Program-made: the position numbers and the translations under genes | The notes under the pieces: model-generated | Seen by the model: only the letters and a program-made list of their open reading frames with translations | Database searches by the model: none | What the model was told of the DNA's origin: nothing | Assembly: GCF_018070075.1 (NCBI RefSeq) | Contig: NZ_JAGPXE010000005.1 | Coordinates: 310,001 to 374,000 of the forward strand | Origin: Saccharopolyspora endophytica | Lineage (GTDB): Bacteria; Actinomycetota; Actinomycetes; Mycobacteriales; Pseudonocardiaceae | DNA: 64,000 nt | Reading direction: 5' to 3' | In this document: piece after piece, positions 1 through 8,982 of the stretch | How the letters are laid out: every line of letters starts with the position of its first letter | How positions within the stretch are numbered: position 1 is the stretch's first letter

Positions 1-144
1 GCGCTGCAACGCCAGCAGGTCGATCAGCGCGGCGACGCCGGTGGCGCTGCCCAAGAAGAGCAAAGGTAGGGAGACCCACGACCGGATCGTGAGTTTCCCC
101 AGCACAGCGCAGAACAACACGCGCAAATGATGAACGGTGTTCAC
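1..144 (-). CDS. N-terminal fragment of an unidentified membrane protein
   Basis: An open frame of 48 codons starts at a GTG at 144 and runs off the left edge of the window without a stop. The visible part has a short basic start followed by a hydrophobic stretch, SWVSLPLLFLGSATGVAAL, which looks like a first membrane segment. It is divergent from rpmE. I do not recognise the family from 48 residues, and other GTG or TTG codons a few residues in could also be the start. Confidence 0.4.
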   Translation of the reverse strand, partial: MNTVHHLRVLFCAVLGKLTIRSWVSLPLLFLGSATGVAALIDLLALQR

Positions 145-255
145 GGGGTTGTGCATCTCGGGTGCGCGGGGTCTCGGCGGGTGGTTGCTCTGCTGCGCCG
201 GGCGGTCGCACCGGCGCGACGAACGGCTCCGGGAATACTCCTCCGAACACCTGCG

Positions 256-286
256 TTGCAGGTCGCGTGCCGTGGTCTGGCACAAT
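256..286 (+). promoter_or_regulatory. Candidate rpmE promoter
   Basis: A TTGCAG hexamer at 256-261 and a CACAAT hexamer in the context TGGCACAATTG at 281-286 resemble -35 and -10 elements. The 19-base spacer is longer than ideal. The position, about 80 bases before the rpmE start, fits. This is pattern matching only. Confidence 0.35.
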
Positions 287-364
287 TGAAGGCTGGTTCC
301 GGTCCCGGTTCACCACGCTGCGATGGGCGCGTGGACCCGGCGGCCAAGTTGAGAGGAAAAGCCG

Positions 365-577
365 TTGAAGAGTGGCATCCACCCCGAGTACGTGGTGACG
401 CAGGTCAACTGCGGTTGTGGCAACAGCTTCACCACCCACAGCACCCGCAAGAGCGGTCAGATCACCGTTGAGGTCTGCTCGAACTGCCACCCGTTCTACA
501 CGGGCAAGCAGAAGATCCTGGACACCGGTGGCCGCGTGGCCCGCTTCGAGGCCCGTTACGGCAAGCGCAAGAAGTAG
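365..577 (+). CDS. rpmE: 50S ribosomal protein L31, zinc-binding form
   Basis: The 70-residue protein is a full-length bacterial L31, a component of the large ribosomal subunit that contacts the 30S head. Cysteines at 16, 18, 38 and 41 (CGC and CSNC) show the zinc-binding form rather than the Cys-less paralogue induced when zinc is scarce. The start is a TTG at 365, seven bases after GAGAGGA, and the next codons give the usual MKSGIHPEY opening. A strong hairpin terminator follows at once, so it can be transcribed alone upstream of prfA. Confidence 0.95.
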   Translation: MKSGIHPEYVVTQVNCGCGNSFTTHSTRKSGQITVEVCSNCHPFYTGKQKILDTGGRVARFEARYGKRKK

Positions 578-584
578 CTGCGCC

Positions 585-631
585 GACGGCGCCCGCTCTC
601 CGCATCACGCGTGAGGGCGGGCGCCGTCTTT
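585..631 (+). terminator. Intrinsic terminator after rpmE
   Basis: A perfect 12-base stem, GACGGCGCCCGC at 585-596 with GCGGGCGCCGTC at 617-628, is followed directly by TTTGCGT. It lies 8 bases past the rpmE stop codon and separates rpmE from prfA. Confidence 0.85.
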
Positions 632-698
632 GCGTCAGGGCCGTCTCGACCGGGGCGGCTTCGTCCCACTTCACAGCCGTCAGGAAAAGGGTCGCCCC

Positions 699-1766
699 GT
701 GGAGACATCGAAGCTCGAAGGTCTGCTGGCCGAGTACGACGATCTGGAGAAGCGGCTGGCCGACCCGAGCGTGCACGTCGACCAGGCGAACGCCCGCAAG
801 CTCGGCCGCCGCTACGCCGAGCTCACCCCCATCGTGCGCACCTCGCGCGAGCTGGACGAGATCCGCTCCGACCTGGAGACCGCGCAGGAGCTGGCCACCG
901 AGGACGAGGGGTTCGCCGAGGAGGCCGAGCGGCTCGCCGAGCGCATCCCCGAGCTGGAGGACAAGCTCACCGAGCTGCTGCTGCCGCGCGACCCGCACGA
1001 CGGTTCCGACGTGGTGCTGGAGGTCAAGTCCGGTGAGGGCGGCGAGGAATCCGCGCTGTTCGCCGGCGACCTGCTGCGCATGTACCTGCGCTTCGCCGAG
1101 CGCCGCGGCTGGCGCGCCGAGGTTCTCGACGCCACCGAATCCGATCTCGGCGGCTACAAGGACGCAACCGTCGCGCTCAAGGCCAAGACGGGCGACAACA
1201 GCCCTGACGGCGTGTGGTCGAAGATGAAGTTCGAAGGTGGCGTGCACCGCGTGCAGCGCGTGCCGGTCACCGAGTCCCAGGGGCGTGTGCACACCTCCGC
1301 GGCCGGTGTCCTGGTCTACCCCGAACCCGAAGAGGTCGAGGTCGAGGTCGACGAGAAGGACCTGCGCATCGACGTGTACCGGTCCTCCGGGCCTGGCGGC
1401 CAGAGCGTGAACACCACGGACTCGGCGGTGCGCATCACCCACCTGCCGACGGGCATCGTGGTGTCCTGCCAGAACGAGAAGTCGCAGCTGCAGAACAAGC
1501 TGCGCGCCATCCAGGTGCTCAGGGCCCGGCTGCAGGCGGCGGCCGAGGAAGAGGCCGAGCGCGAGGCGTCGGAGACCCGTCGCAGCCAGGTCCGCACGGT
1601 GGACCGCTCGGAGCGCATCCGCACCTACAACTTCCCGGAGAACCGGATCTCGGACCACCGGGTCAACTACAAGGCGTACAACCTCGACCACGTTCTCGAC
1701 GGCGACCTGGACGCGGTGCTCGACGCGCTGCTCGCTGCCGATCGCAACGAGCGCCTTGCGCTCTAA
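699..1766 (+). CDS. prfA: Peptide chain release factor 1
   Basis: This 355-residue protein releases finished peptides at UAA and UAG codons. The codon-reading PVT motif sits in [12 protein letters not shown] and the catalytic GGQ in [14 protein letters not shown], both as in RF1. The frame is open further upstream, but the GTG at 699 with AGGAAAAGG eight bases before it gives the normal family length (about 357) and the usual N-terminus. prmC, which methylates the GGQ glutamine, begins 10 bases after the stop, so the enzyme and its substrate are probably co-transcribed. Confidence 0.95.
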   Translation: METSKLEGLLAEYDDLEKRLADPSVHVDQANARKLGRRYAELTPIVRTSRELDEIRSDLETAQELATEDEGFAEEAERLAERIPELEDKLTELLLPRDPHDGSDVVLEVKSGEGGEESALFAGDLLRMYLRFAERRGWRAEVLDATESDLGGYKDATVALKAKTGDNSPDGVWSKMKFEGGVHRVQRVPVTESQGRVHTSAAGVLVYPEPEEVEVEVDEKDLRIDVYRSSGPGGQSVNTTDSAVRITHLPTGIVVSCQNEKSQLQNKLRAIQVLRARLQAAAEEEAEREASETRRSQVRTVDRSERIRTYNFPENRISDHRVNYKAYNLDHVLDGDLDAVLDALLAADRNERLAL

Positions 1767-1776
1767 GCTGACCGAC

Positions 1777-2649
1777 GTGACCCGACAGCCACTGCGCTTG
1801 GCAATCCTGGAGGCCGAGCGCACTCTCGCGGCGGCGGGCGTGGGTAGTCCACGCGCCGACGCCGAGCTTCTCGCCGCGCATCTGCTCGGCGTCGAGCGCA
1901 CCAAGCTCATGATGGTTCCCCTGGTCGACCCGCCGGTCGTGGAGGCTCTGCAGGAACTGGTGGGCCAGCGCGCCGCCCGCGTCCCGCTGCAGCACCTGAC
2001 CGGTCGCGCCCACCTGGGCGGTGTGGACCTGGAGGTCGGGCCCGGCGTGTTCGTGCCCCGCCCGGAGACGGAGCTGCTGGTCGAGTGGGGTGTCGGTGTC
2101 GTGGACGGCGTCGAGCGGCCCACGATCGTCGACCTCTGCTCGGGTTCGGGAGCTCTCGCGCTGGCGTTGGCGCACGCCCGCCCGGACGCGTGCGTGCACG
2201 CGGTCGAGAAGGATCCCGCTGCCCTGTCGTGGGCGCGGCGCAACGCCGGTCTGCGGTCGGAGGCGGGGGACACCCCGATCGGCCTCTACTCCGGTGACGT
2301 CACCGACCCCATGCTGTTCATGGAGTTGGAGGGCCTGGTCGACCTGGTCGTCTGCAACCCGCCGTACGTCCCGGACGGAACTCCGGTCCCGCCGGAGGTC
2401 CGCAACCACGACCCGCACGAGGCCGTCTTCGGCGGCCGGGACGGGCTCGACGTCGTCCGCCACGTGGTGGCCTGCGCGGCCCGGCTGCTCAAACCGGGCG
2501 GCGGTGTGGCGATCGAGCACGACGACACCCACGGCGGTTCGGTGCCCGCGCTGCTGCGCGCCCGCAGGGTCCTGACCGAGGTCCAGGAACACCCGGATCT
2601 GGCCGGCCGCCCCCGTTTCGCGACTGCCCGCCGCACCCACCCGGAGTGA
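1777..2649 (+). CDS. prmC: Release factor glutamine N5-methyltransferase
   Basis: This enzyme (HemK family) transfers a methyl group from S-adenosylmethionine to the glutamine of the GGQ motif in release factors. The 290-residue protein has an N-terminal helical domain and a Rossmann-type domain with DLCSGSGAL for cofactor binding and the catalytic VVCNPPYVPDG. It follows prfA, the common arrangement. I chose the GTG at 1777; an in-frame TTG at 1756 would overlap prfA. The TGA stop lies inside a copy of the dispersed GGAAGGTTCCC repeat. Confidence 0.93.
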   Translation: MTRQPLRLAILEAERTLAAAGVGSPRADAELLAAHLLGVERTKLMMVPLVDPPVVEALQELVGQRAARVPLQHLTGRAHLGGVDLEVGPGVFVPRPETELLVEWGVGVVDGVERPTIVDLCSGSGALALALAHARPDACVHAVEKDPAALSWARRNAGLRSEAGDTPIGLYSGDVTDPMLFMELEGLVDLVVCNPPYVPDGTPVPPEVRNHDPHEAVFGGRDGLDVVRHVVACAARLLKPGGGVAIEHDDTHGGSVPALLRARRVLTEVQEHPDLAGRPRFATARRTHPE

Positions 2650-2670
2650 CAGGAAGGTTCCCTTCCTCGC
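2646..2670 (+). repeat. GGAAGGTTCCC repeat, copy overlapping the prmC stop
   Basis: GTGACAGGAAGGTTCCC followed by TTCCTCGC. The prmC TGA is bases 2647-2649 of this copy. It is one of 33 copies in the window; see the first finding for the whole family. Confidence 0.85.
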
Positions 2671-2680
2671 GATGAGAAGG

Positions 2681-2724
2681 GCCCCTGCCCATCGGGGAGC
2701 GGATTCCCGGTGATGGACAGGGGC
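2681..2724. terminator. Bidirectional hairpin between convergent prmC and hydrolase genes
   Basis: GCCCCTGCCCATC at 2681-2693 pairs with GATGGACAGGGGC at 2712-2724, a 13-base stem with one mismatch. It lies midway between two convergent genes and is flanked by a dispersed repeat on each side. There is no clear T-run. Confidence 0.65.
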
Positions 2725-2729
2725 CTCTG

Positions 2730-2753
2730 GTGAGCGGAAGGTTCCCTTGCTCA
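2730..2753 (+). repeat. GGAAGGTTCCC repeat, copy overlapping the hydrolase stop
   Basis: GTGAGCGGAAGGTTCCC followed by TTGCTCA. The outer bases TGAGC and GCTCA form a small dyad. The last three bases (2751-2753) are the stop codon of the minus-strand hydrolase. Confidence 0.85.
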
Positions 2754-4253
2754 GGTCGCGGGCTTGTCGCCGGTGTCCTGGGGGTCGTCCTTCTTCGGCT
2801 TCTCGTCGCCCTCTGAGGTCGTGTCCGAGGACTTCTCGTCGGGCTTCTCGGTTTCGGCTTCCGGTTCTTCGGCTTCGGCCGGGGTCGCCGGTTCCGAGCC
2901 GACCTTGAGGAAGCGGGTCGGTGCGTCGGTGGTGGCCTTCTTCTCGGCGTCGGCGGTTTCGGCGCTGTCGTCGGCAGGCTTCTCAGGGGAGTCGGCATCG
3001 TCGGACTTCTCCGTCGATTCGCTCTCCGTCGGCTCTGCCTTCTCGGCCGTTCCTGCCTCCGCCGACTCGGTTTCCTCCGCGGGCTTCGCCTCCGCCGACT
3101 CGGTTCCCTCCGGTTCCGCGGACTCGGCGGTTCCAGCGGTGTCCTCAGTGGACTCGGTGGGCTCCGCGGATTCAGGAGCGGTGCCGACGGCTCCGACCTT
3201 CAGCAGCGTGGTCGGGGAGTCGACGCTCTCGTCCTTCGCAGCGGGGGAGTCCTCGGTTCCGGTGGAGTCCTCGGGCTTCGCGGACTCGCCCGGCTTGGGG
3301 ATCTTCAGCCGGTGCGTCGGGGCCTCCGCGCTCTCCTCCCGCTTGGCCGGGCCGGTGGTCCCCTTCTGCGGGGCGATCGCCTGGGTGTTGACGCCGTTGA
3401 CGAACTCGCGGAGCAGGGCGTTGAACTCGGTGGGCCGTTCGCGGTTCGGCCAGTGGCCCGCCTGCGGCATGACCCGCAGCTGCGCGCCCGGGATGGTTCC
3501 CGCCACTTCCTGGGCGGAGGCGACCGGGACGAGGGCGTCCTTCTCGCCGTGGATCACCGTGACCGGGCAGGTGATCCGGTTGAGCTGGGGCAGGTGGTTG
3601 ATGGTCATCGAGCGGCGGTTGATCGCGTCGGCGTGCCAGTCGGCGAAGACCGAGCGGCGGACGGCGGCTTCGGCGCTGACCTCGTCGACGATGGACTCCA
3701 GATCCCGCACCGAGGAGGCGTCGGCGAAGAACACCTTGTTGAGCGCGAAGCGCACCAGGGAGCGGTTGCTGCGCAGCAGGGTGGCGGCCATCCGGCCGCT
3801 GAACCCGGTGCGCATCAGCAGGTAGGTCGCCAGGTGGTGCGGCATGCGGTGCTGCATCCCGGTGCTGTCGACCAGCGCGAGCGCGCGCACCCGCTGGGGG
3901 TGGCGCAGCGTGAACCCGGCCGCGATGCTGCCGCCCATCGACAGGCCGACCAGGGTGGCCTGGGGGATCCGCCAGGCGTCGAGCAGCCAGCGCAGGACCT
4001 CTTCGAAGGTGCGCTGGTTGCCTCGTCCGCGCCACTCGGTGCTACCGCCCTGGCCGGGCAGGTCAGGGGCGTAGACGCGGTGGTCGGCGGCCAGAACGCC
4101 GATGGTGTTCCGCCAGCTCAGCAGGGCGTTGTCAGGTCCGCCGCCGTGCAGCAGGACGATCGGTGGCCCGTCGGTTCCCGCCTTGTAGTAGCGGACCTTG
4201 CCGGCCGGGAATTCGATCTGGTCGACCTCGACACCCTGGGGTGGGGCGGTCAT
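2751..4253 (-). CDS. Alpha/beta hydrolase with long acidic disordered tail
   Basis: About the first 280 of 500 residues are an alpha/beta hydrolase. They contain the oxyanion loop LLHGGGPDNA, a nucleophile elbow GLSMGG (Ser105), an acidic residue in HGEKDALVP and a catalytic His in GHWPN. This resembles meta-cleavage hydrolases and lipases, but the substrate cannot be told. The remaining 220 or so residues are low complexity (Glu, Ala, Ser, Thr, Pro, Lys) and contain three copies of a short motif, APTHRLKIP, SPTTLLKVG and APTRFLKVG. The start is the ATG at 4253, which has AGGAGA six bases before it; an ATG five codons upstream is less likely. Confidence 0.8.
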   Translation of the reverse strand: MTAPPQGVEVDQIEFPAGKVRYYKAGTDGPPIVLLHGGGPDNALLSWRNTIGVLAADHRVYAPDLPGQGGSTEWRGRGNQRTFEEVLRWLLDAWRIPQATLVGLSMGGSIAAGFTLRHPQRVRALALVDSTGMQHRMPHHLATYLLMRTGFSGRMAATLLRSNRSLVRFALNKVFFADASSVRDLESIVDEVSAEAAVRRSVFADWHADAINRRSMTINHLPQLNRITCPVTVIHGEKDALVPVASAQEVAGTIPGAQLRVMPQAGHWPNRERPTEFNALLREFVNGVNTQAIAPQKGTTGPAKREESAEAPTHRLKIPKPGESAKPEDSTGTEDSPAAKDESVDSPTTLLKVGAVGTAPESAEPTESTEDTAGTAESAEPEGTESAEAKPAEETESAEAGTAEKAEPTESESTEKSDDADSPEKPADDSAETADAEKKATTDAPTRFLKVGSEPATPAEAEEPEAETEKPDEKSSDTTSEGDEKPKKDDPQDTGDKPAT

Positions 4254-4451
4254 CAGTGTTCTCCTCATTTCCGTGCTTCGTCGGTGCCCGTGTCCGGCAG
4301 ACGCGTGGGAGGTCGGGCTCGTTTCGTGTCCACGGCCACACCCGAATTGATCTCGGGCCGATGCCCCGGTGTTACTCGCCAGGATGCTCCTAGATGGTGA
4401 TCTGCTGCACCACCTGAAGGGGTCTCGGCGTGGCGTGCCAGGATGCGAGGA

Positions 4452-5102
4452 GTGAGCACCGTTTTTGACTGCAGCAGTCCGGACAAGCGCAAGGCGGGAT
4501 TGGCCGCCGCGGCGAACGCGGTCCGCGCCGGCGGACTCGTCGTGCTGCCGACCGACACGGTCTACGGCATCGGCGCCGACGCCTTCGACGCCGAGGCCGT
4601 GCGTTCGCTCCTGGCGGCGAAGGGCCGGGGCCCGGACATGCCCGTTCCGGTCCTCGTGGGGTCCTGGTCCACTGTGGATGGGCTGGTGATGTCGGTTCCG
4701 GAGCAGGCTCGCGCGCTCATCGAGGCCTTCTGGCCGGGTGGGCTGTCCCTGGTGCTGCCGCAGGCACCGTCACTGAACTGGAACCTGGGCGAGACCCGGG
4801 GCACCGTGAACCTGCGGATGCCGCTGCACCCGGTCGCGCTGGACCTGCTGCGTGAAGTTGGCCCGATGGCCGTCTCCAGCGCCAACCACACTGGTCAGCC
4901 GCCCGCCACCAACGCCGAGGAGGCCGAGGCGCAGCTGGGCGATCGCGTGCAGGTGTACCTCGACGGCGGTCCTTCGGGGGACGCGGTGGCCTCGACCATC
5001 GTCGACCTCACCCAGGGGACCCCGCGGGTGCTGCGCGACGGCGCTGTGAGCAGGGCGGAGTTGACCGATGTGCTGGGTGTGGAGATCGAAGCGGACCGGT
5101 GA
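4452..5102 (+). CDS. sua5: L-threonylcarbamoyladenylate synthase
   Basis: The product makes threonylcarbamoyl-AMP from threonine, bicarbonate and ATP for the t6A modification of ANN-decoding tRNAs. The 216-residue protein is the short YrdC/YwlC form. Typical blocks are LVVLPTDTVYGIGADAF near the N-terminus, KGRGPDMPVPVLVG, and GPMAVSSANHTGQPP. I chose the GTG at 4452, giving MSTVFDCSSPD like mycobacterial homologues; an ATG at 4443 is also in frame. It lies between prmC and the wecA-type gene as in mycobacteria, with a hydrolase inserted on the other strand. Confidence 0.9.
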   Translation: MSTVFDCSSPDKRKAGLAAAANAVRAGGLVVLPTDTVYGIGADAFDAEAVRSLLAAKGRGPDMPVPVLVGSWSTVDGLVMSVPEQARALIEAFWPGGLSLVLPQAPSLNWNLGETRGTVNLRMPLHPVALDLLREVGPMAVSSANHTGQPPATNAEEAEAQLGDRVQVYLDGGPSGDAVASTIVDLTQGTPRVLRDGAVSRAELTDVLGVEIEADR

Positions 5103-5320
5103 GAAGTCCCGGCGCGCGGATCGATAGCGTTACAGCGGAAACAACGCGGGCCAGTCGTCCCTGTCGGGGCGGGCGGCGGTCTCGCCGCTCGGGCGCGGTG
5201 CGCCGCGGCGACGCCGTTGAAGGGGCCGCGATTCTCAAGCGATGAGGAGCGCCGGGTTTGATTACTCCGTCCTGGGGGCTGAACTTCTACTTCGCGCCGC
5301 AGCGCGGGTGAGCCACCGGT

Positions 5321-6487
5321 ATGGACTACGCACCCTTCGCCCCGGTCGGACTGCCCGCTCGTGAGTACCTGTTGGTCATGCTCACGGCGGCGGTCACCAC
5401 GTTCCTGCTGACCGGCCTGGTCCGGCTGCTGGCCATCCGGGTGGGCGCGGTCGCCTACCCGCGGGTCCGCGACGTGCACGTCAAGCCGATGCCGCGGATG
5501 GGCGGCGTGGCGATGTACGGCGGTGTGCTGGCCGCGACGTTCCTGGCCGCGAACCTGCCCGCGCTGTCGCGCGGCTTCGCCTACTCCAAGGATTCGCTGG
5601 CGGTGCTCATCGCCGGCGGGCTGATCGTGCTGGTGGGCGCGCTCGACGACCGGTTCGAGCTGGATTCGCTGACGAAGCTGGCCGGGCAGGTCACCGCGGC
5701 CGGGATCCTGGTGCTCTCCGGTGTGCAGTGGTTCGTGTTCTGGGTGCCGTGGGGCGGCACGGACGGTCACGTCGGTCAGCTGCTGGTGCTGGGCAGCAAC
5801 CAGGGTCAGCTGCTGACGGTGCTGCTGGTCGTGGCCATGATCAACGCGATGAACTTCGTCGACGGTCTGGACGGGCTGGCCTCGGGCATCGGGTTGATCT
5901 CGGCGACCGCGACGTTCGTGTTCTGCCTGAGCGTGCTGGACCGGCAGAACGGCGACGTCAACGCCTACCCGCCGGCGCTGATCGCGGCCGCCATCGCCGG
6001 TGCCTGCCTGGGTTTCCTGCCGCACAACTTCCAGCCCGCGAAGATCTTCATGGGCGACTCCGGGTCGATGCTGATCGGCCTGATGCTGGCGACGGCGAGC
6101 ACCTCGGCCTCGGGCCGGATCATCTACACCGGTTCCGGGCCGGGCGACACGATCGCGCTGCTCTCGCCGCTGCTGGTGGTCGCGGCGGTGCTGTTCGTCC
6201 CGCTGCTGGACCTGATCATGGCGGTGGTGCGGCGGACGAAGGCGGGCAAGAGCCCGTTCCACGCCGACAAGATGCACCTGCACCACCGGCTGCTCGAAAT
6301 CGGGCACTCGCAGCGCCGCGCGGTGCTGCTGATGTACCTGTGGGCCGCGGTGATCGCCTTCGGCGCGGTGTCGTTGACGCTGTTCAACACGTGGGTGGTC
6401 GGCTGGGTCGTGGCGTTGACGGTGCTGCTGGCCGCTATCATCTCGTTGATTCCGCGCATGCGAACCCGAGCCGATCGAGAGTCCTGA
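5321..6487 (+). CDS. wecA: Undecaprenyl/decaprenyl-phosphate GlcNAc-1-phosphate transferase
   Basis: This is an integral membrane protein of the polyprenyl-phosphate N-acetylhexosamine-1-phosphate transferase family. It transfers GlcNAc-1-phosphate from UDP-GlcNAc to a lipid carrier, a first step in making arabinogalactan linker or other wall glycans. The 388 residues contain the Asp-rich ALDDRFELD (Asp109, Asp110), NFVDGLDGLA (Asp181, Asp184), NFQPAKIFMGDSGS and the late MHLHHRLLEIGHS motif, with about ten hydrophobic segments. The stop overlaps the next start (TGATG), so it is translationally coupled to the AtpI-like gene. Upstream, 5103-5320 has no clear gene. Confidence 0.88.
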   Translation: MDYAPFAPVGLPAREYLLVMLTAAVTTFLLTGLVRLLAIRVGAVAYPRVRDVHVKPMPRMGGVAMYGGVLAATFLAANLPALSRGFAYSKDSLAVLIAGGLIVLVGALDDRFELDSLTKLAGQVTAAGILVLSGVQWFVFWVPWGGTDGHVGQLLVLGSNQGQLLTVLLVVAMINAMNFVDGLDGLASGIGLISATATFVFCLSVLDRQNGDVNAYPPALIAAAIAGACLGFLPHNFQPAKIFMGDSGSMLIGLMLATASTSASGRIIYTGSGPGDTIALLSPLLVVAAVLFVPLLDLIMAVVRRTKAGKSPFHADKMHLHHRLLEIGHSQRRAVLLMYLWAAVIAFGAVSLTLFNTWVVGWVVALTVLLAAIISLIPRMRTRADRES

Positions 6488-6951
6488 TGAGCGAAGCATC
6501 CGAGCCCGCCACCGGCGAGCAGGCCGAGCCGGAGAACCCGCACGCCGAGGTCGTGCGCAGGTTGGCCACGGCGATGCTGCGCACCGCGGTGTGGCCGGGT
6601 GCGGCCACTGTGGTCCTCGGGGCGATCGTGGCGACGGTCCTGGTCGGGGTTCCCGGGTTGGTGGGAGCGCTGATCGGTGGGGTCGTGGCCTTCGGGTCCT
6701 CGCTGCTGACCATCTGGCTGATGCGGTTCTCCGGAGGGATGAACCCCCAATTTGTGATGGTCATCGCACTCGGTGGTTATGTCGGCAAGATGTTGGTGCT
6801 CTTGGTGGTGATGACGTTGCTGGGAGGCATCGACGCCATCCACCGGGAATCGCTGGCCTTCACGATGCTGGCCACGGTCATGGTGTGGGCGGGGGCTGAG
6901 GTGGTGGCCTTCAAGCGCACCAAGATCCCGACCATCATTCCGACCAACTGA
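6487..6951 (+). CDS. atpI: AtpI-like membrane protein upstream of ATP synthase
   Basis: The 154-residue protein has a polar N-terminus of about 40 residues and four hydrophobic segments, ending in a basic tail. Its place, between the wecA-type gene and atpB, and its four-helix layout match the AtpI/Rv1303-type proteins thought to help assemble the c-ring or carry magnesium. Sequence conservation in this family is weak, so the name rests mainly on position. The ATG at 6487 overlaps the preceding stop. A 274-base gap follows before atpB; it contains small hairpins and probably the operon promoter, which I could not place. Confidence 0.72.
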   Translation: MSEASEPATGEQAEPENPHAEVVRRLATAMLRTAVWPGAATVVLGAIVATVLVGVPGLVGALIGGVVAFGSSLLTIWLMRFSGGMNPQFVMVIALGGYVGKMLVLLVVMTLLGGIDAIHRESLAFTMLATVMVWAGAEVVAFKRTKIPTIIPTN

Positions 6952-7225
6952 ACCGTTCTCACGGCGTAATCCGAACCTGCGGACGGGTGCAATCGCAGGA
7001 GTAGTCGACCAGCATGTCGGGAGGCTACTTACCCGCTGGTAAGGTCTCGACCGAAAGCCTTCCCTGCACAGCGGGTTGAAGGGCACCAGAAGGTCGGCCT
7101 TCAGACGCCACTAGGTGGGGAGGGCCCCTCCGCGTGCCGGATCGCGTATCAGGTACGTTAAGTGCAAAACGTGACGATTCCCCCGGAAGAGTGAAGTTCG
7201 GCCGGGAGAACCGGAAGGAGCCCAG

Positions 7226-8005
7226 TTGGGCGCGCTGATGCTGGCCGAAGGCGGAACATTCCAGCCGCCGGGCGCCGATAGCTTTTTCCTCCCGCCGATC
7301 GCCGGCGGAGTCACCAAGCCGATGGTTCTCGTCGTGGCTTCGGCGATCATCGTGGGCGCCTACTTCCTGATCGCCACCCGAAACCTCAAGCTGGTTCCGG
7401 GCAAGGGTCAGTTCGTGGCCGAGTTCGCCTACGAGTTCAGCCGGAACAAGATTGCCCGGGAGCAGATCGGCGCCAAGGACTTCCGTCCTTTCGTGCCGCT
7501 GATCTTCGCGCTGTTCACGTTCGTACTGGTGAACAACCTCTTCGGGATCATCCCGATCATCCAGTTCCCCACGATGTCCAAGATCGGTTTCCCGATCGCG
7601 CTGGCCGCCGTGGTCTACGTGGTGTTCCACGGGGTGGGCTTCGCCCGGCACGGCTTCCTGGGCTACTTCAAGCACATCATGTTCCCGCCCGGGGTTCCGA
7701 AGCCGATCTACCTCCTGCTGGCACCCATCGAGTTCCTGCAGAAGTTCGTCGCGCAGCCGGCCGCTCTGGCGGTCCGAGTGTTCGCCGCGATGTTCGCCGG
7801 ACACCTCATCCTGCTGGTGTTCACGCTCGGCGGTGAGTACCTGCTCCTCGAGGCGAGCGTGGCGTTCAAGCCCATCTCCGTGGTGGCATTCGCCTTCGCT
7901 ATCGCCCTGACCTTTGTCGAAGCCCTGATTCAGGTGCTTCAGGCCTACATCTTCGCCCTGCTGACCGCCAACTTCATCGGCGCAGCGCTGGCCGAAGGCC
8001 ACTGA
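7226..8005 (+). CDS. atpB: ATP synthase Fo subunit a
   Basis: Subunit a forms the proton half-channels next to the c-ring. The 259-residue protein is hydrophobic with five to six membrane helices. The essential arginine is in LAVRVFAAMFAGH, and the late helix contains FVEALIQVLQAYIFALL as in other a subunits. Translation should begin at the TTG at 7226, five bases after a strong GGAAGGAG; an ATG four codons later lacks that spacing. It is the first gene of the atpBEFHAGDC operon. Confidence 0.95.
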   Translation: MGALMLAEGGTFQPPGADSFFLPPIAGGVTKPMVLVVASAIIVGAYFLIATRNLKLVPGKGQFVAEFAYEFSRNKIAREQIGAKDFRPFVPLIFALFTFVLVNNLFGIIPIIQFPTMSKIGFPIALAAVVYVVFHGVGFARHGFLGYFKHIMFPPGVPKPIYLLLAPIEFLQKFVAQPAALAVRVFAAMFAGHLILLVFTLGGEYLLLEASVAFKPISVVAFAFAIALTFVEALIQVLQAYIFALLTANFIGAALAEGH

Positions 8006-8109
8006 GGGCCTGACACAAATAAAAACCGGGCGACGACAAAGACTTTCCGATCCGAAAAAGGACCTGTCGATCCGCCCAGATAAAGCGGACCGAGTGAAAG
8101 GTAGTGAAA

Positions 8110-8367
8110 GTGAGCAACATCGTTCTCGCGCAGGCCGCTGAGGCTGCGGGCAGCATCAACCCCGGTCTCGCCGCGATCGGCTACGGCCTCGGCGCCGTCG
8201 GCCCGGGCATCGGCGTGGGTCTGATCTGGGCCGCCGTCATCAACGGCACCGCCCGCCAGCCGGAGGCCCAGGGCCAGCTGCAGGGCATCGCCTGGATCTC
8301 CTTCGTTCTGGTCGAGGTGCTGGCGCTGATCGGTCTGGTCGTCTACTTCATCGCGTCGGCTGCCTGA
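8110..8367 (+). CDS. atpE: ATP synthase Fo subunit c
   Basis: The 85-residue hairpin proteolipid builds the rotating c-ring. The polar loop RQPEAQ and the proton-binding Glu in helix 2 ([11 protein letters not shown]) are present, and the glycine-rich helix 1 is typical. I chose the GTG at 8110, eight bases after AAAGG; another GTG at 8104 is too close to it. A 100-base AT-richer spacer separates it from atpB. Confidence 0.95.
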   Translation: MSNIVLAQAAEAAGSINPGLAAIGYGLGAVGPGIGVGLIWAAVINGTARQPEAQGQLQGIAWISFVLVEVLALIGLVVYFIASAA

Positions 8368-8402
8368 TCATCTGACGGCTCAACGCGTTGGGAGACGTTG
8401 TG

Positions 8403-8960
8403 GTGAAGACCCAGATGCTGCTCGCCGCTGAAGGCGAGCACAACCCGATCGTCCCGGAGCCCGCGGAGATCGTGGTCGGTCTCGTCGCGTTCGGGCTGCT
8501 GCTGTTCGTGCTCTGGAAGTTCGCGGTCCCGCGCTTCGAGAAGATCTACGCGGAGCGCAGCGAGCGGATCGAGGGCGGGATCGCGAAGGCCGAGGCCGCG
8601 CAGGCCGAGGCACAGCGGACCCTGGAGCAGTACAAGTCGCAGCTGGCCGAAGCTCGTGCCGAGGCCGCACGCATTCGCGACGACGCCCGTGCCGAGGGGC
8701 AGCAGATCCTGGAGGAGATGCGGACTCAGGCTCAGACCGAGTCGGACCGCATCGTCAGCCAGGGTCAGTCCCAGCTGGCGCACCAGCGGGCTCAGATCGT
8801 CGCCGAACTGCGTTCCGACCTGGGACGTCAGGCGGTCGACCTGGCCAGCCGGGTGGTCGGCGAGTCCCTGGAGGACGAGGCGCGTCGTCGCGGCACCGTT
8901 GACCGGTTCCTCGACGAGCTGGACGCGACCTCGGCCCCGGCCGAGTCGGCCAAGCCCTGA
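8403..8960 (+). CDS. atpF: ATP synthase Fo subunit b
   Basis: Subunit b is the peripheral stalk. The 185-residue protein has a short N-terminal segment, one membrane helix (EIVVGLVAFGLLLFVLW) and a long charged coiled coil rich in Ala, Glu and Arg. The GTG at 8403 has GGAGA seven bases upstream and was preferred to the TTG at 8388. It lies between atpE and atpH as in most bacteria. Confidence 0.94.
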   Translation: MKTQMLLAAEGEHNPIVPEPAEIVVGLVAFGLLLFVLWKFAVPRFEKIYAERSERIEGGIAKAEAAQAEAQRTLEQYKSQLAEARAEAARIRDDARAEGQQILEEMRTQAQTESDRIVSQGQSQLAHQRAQIVAELRSDLGRQAVDLASRVVGESLEDEARRRGTVDRFLDELDATSAPAESAKP

Positions 8961-8982
8961 ACCTAGTGAAAGGCGCTGAGAG

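Noticed and set aside
462-2273. A long minus-strand open frame of about 600 codons opposite prfA and prmC
   Set aside because: It is rich in Arg, Gly and His, matches no family and mirrors the codon bias of prfA and prmC. Such frames are common in GC-rich coding sequence.
5242-5363. A short frame starting at an ATG before the wecA-type gene and running into it
   Set aside because: It has no ribosome-binding site, overlaps the start of the transferase and has unremarkable composition.
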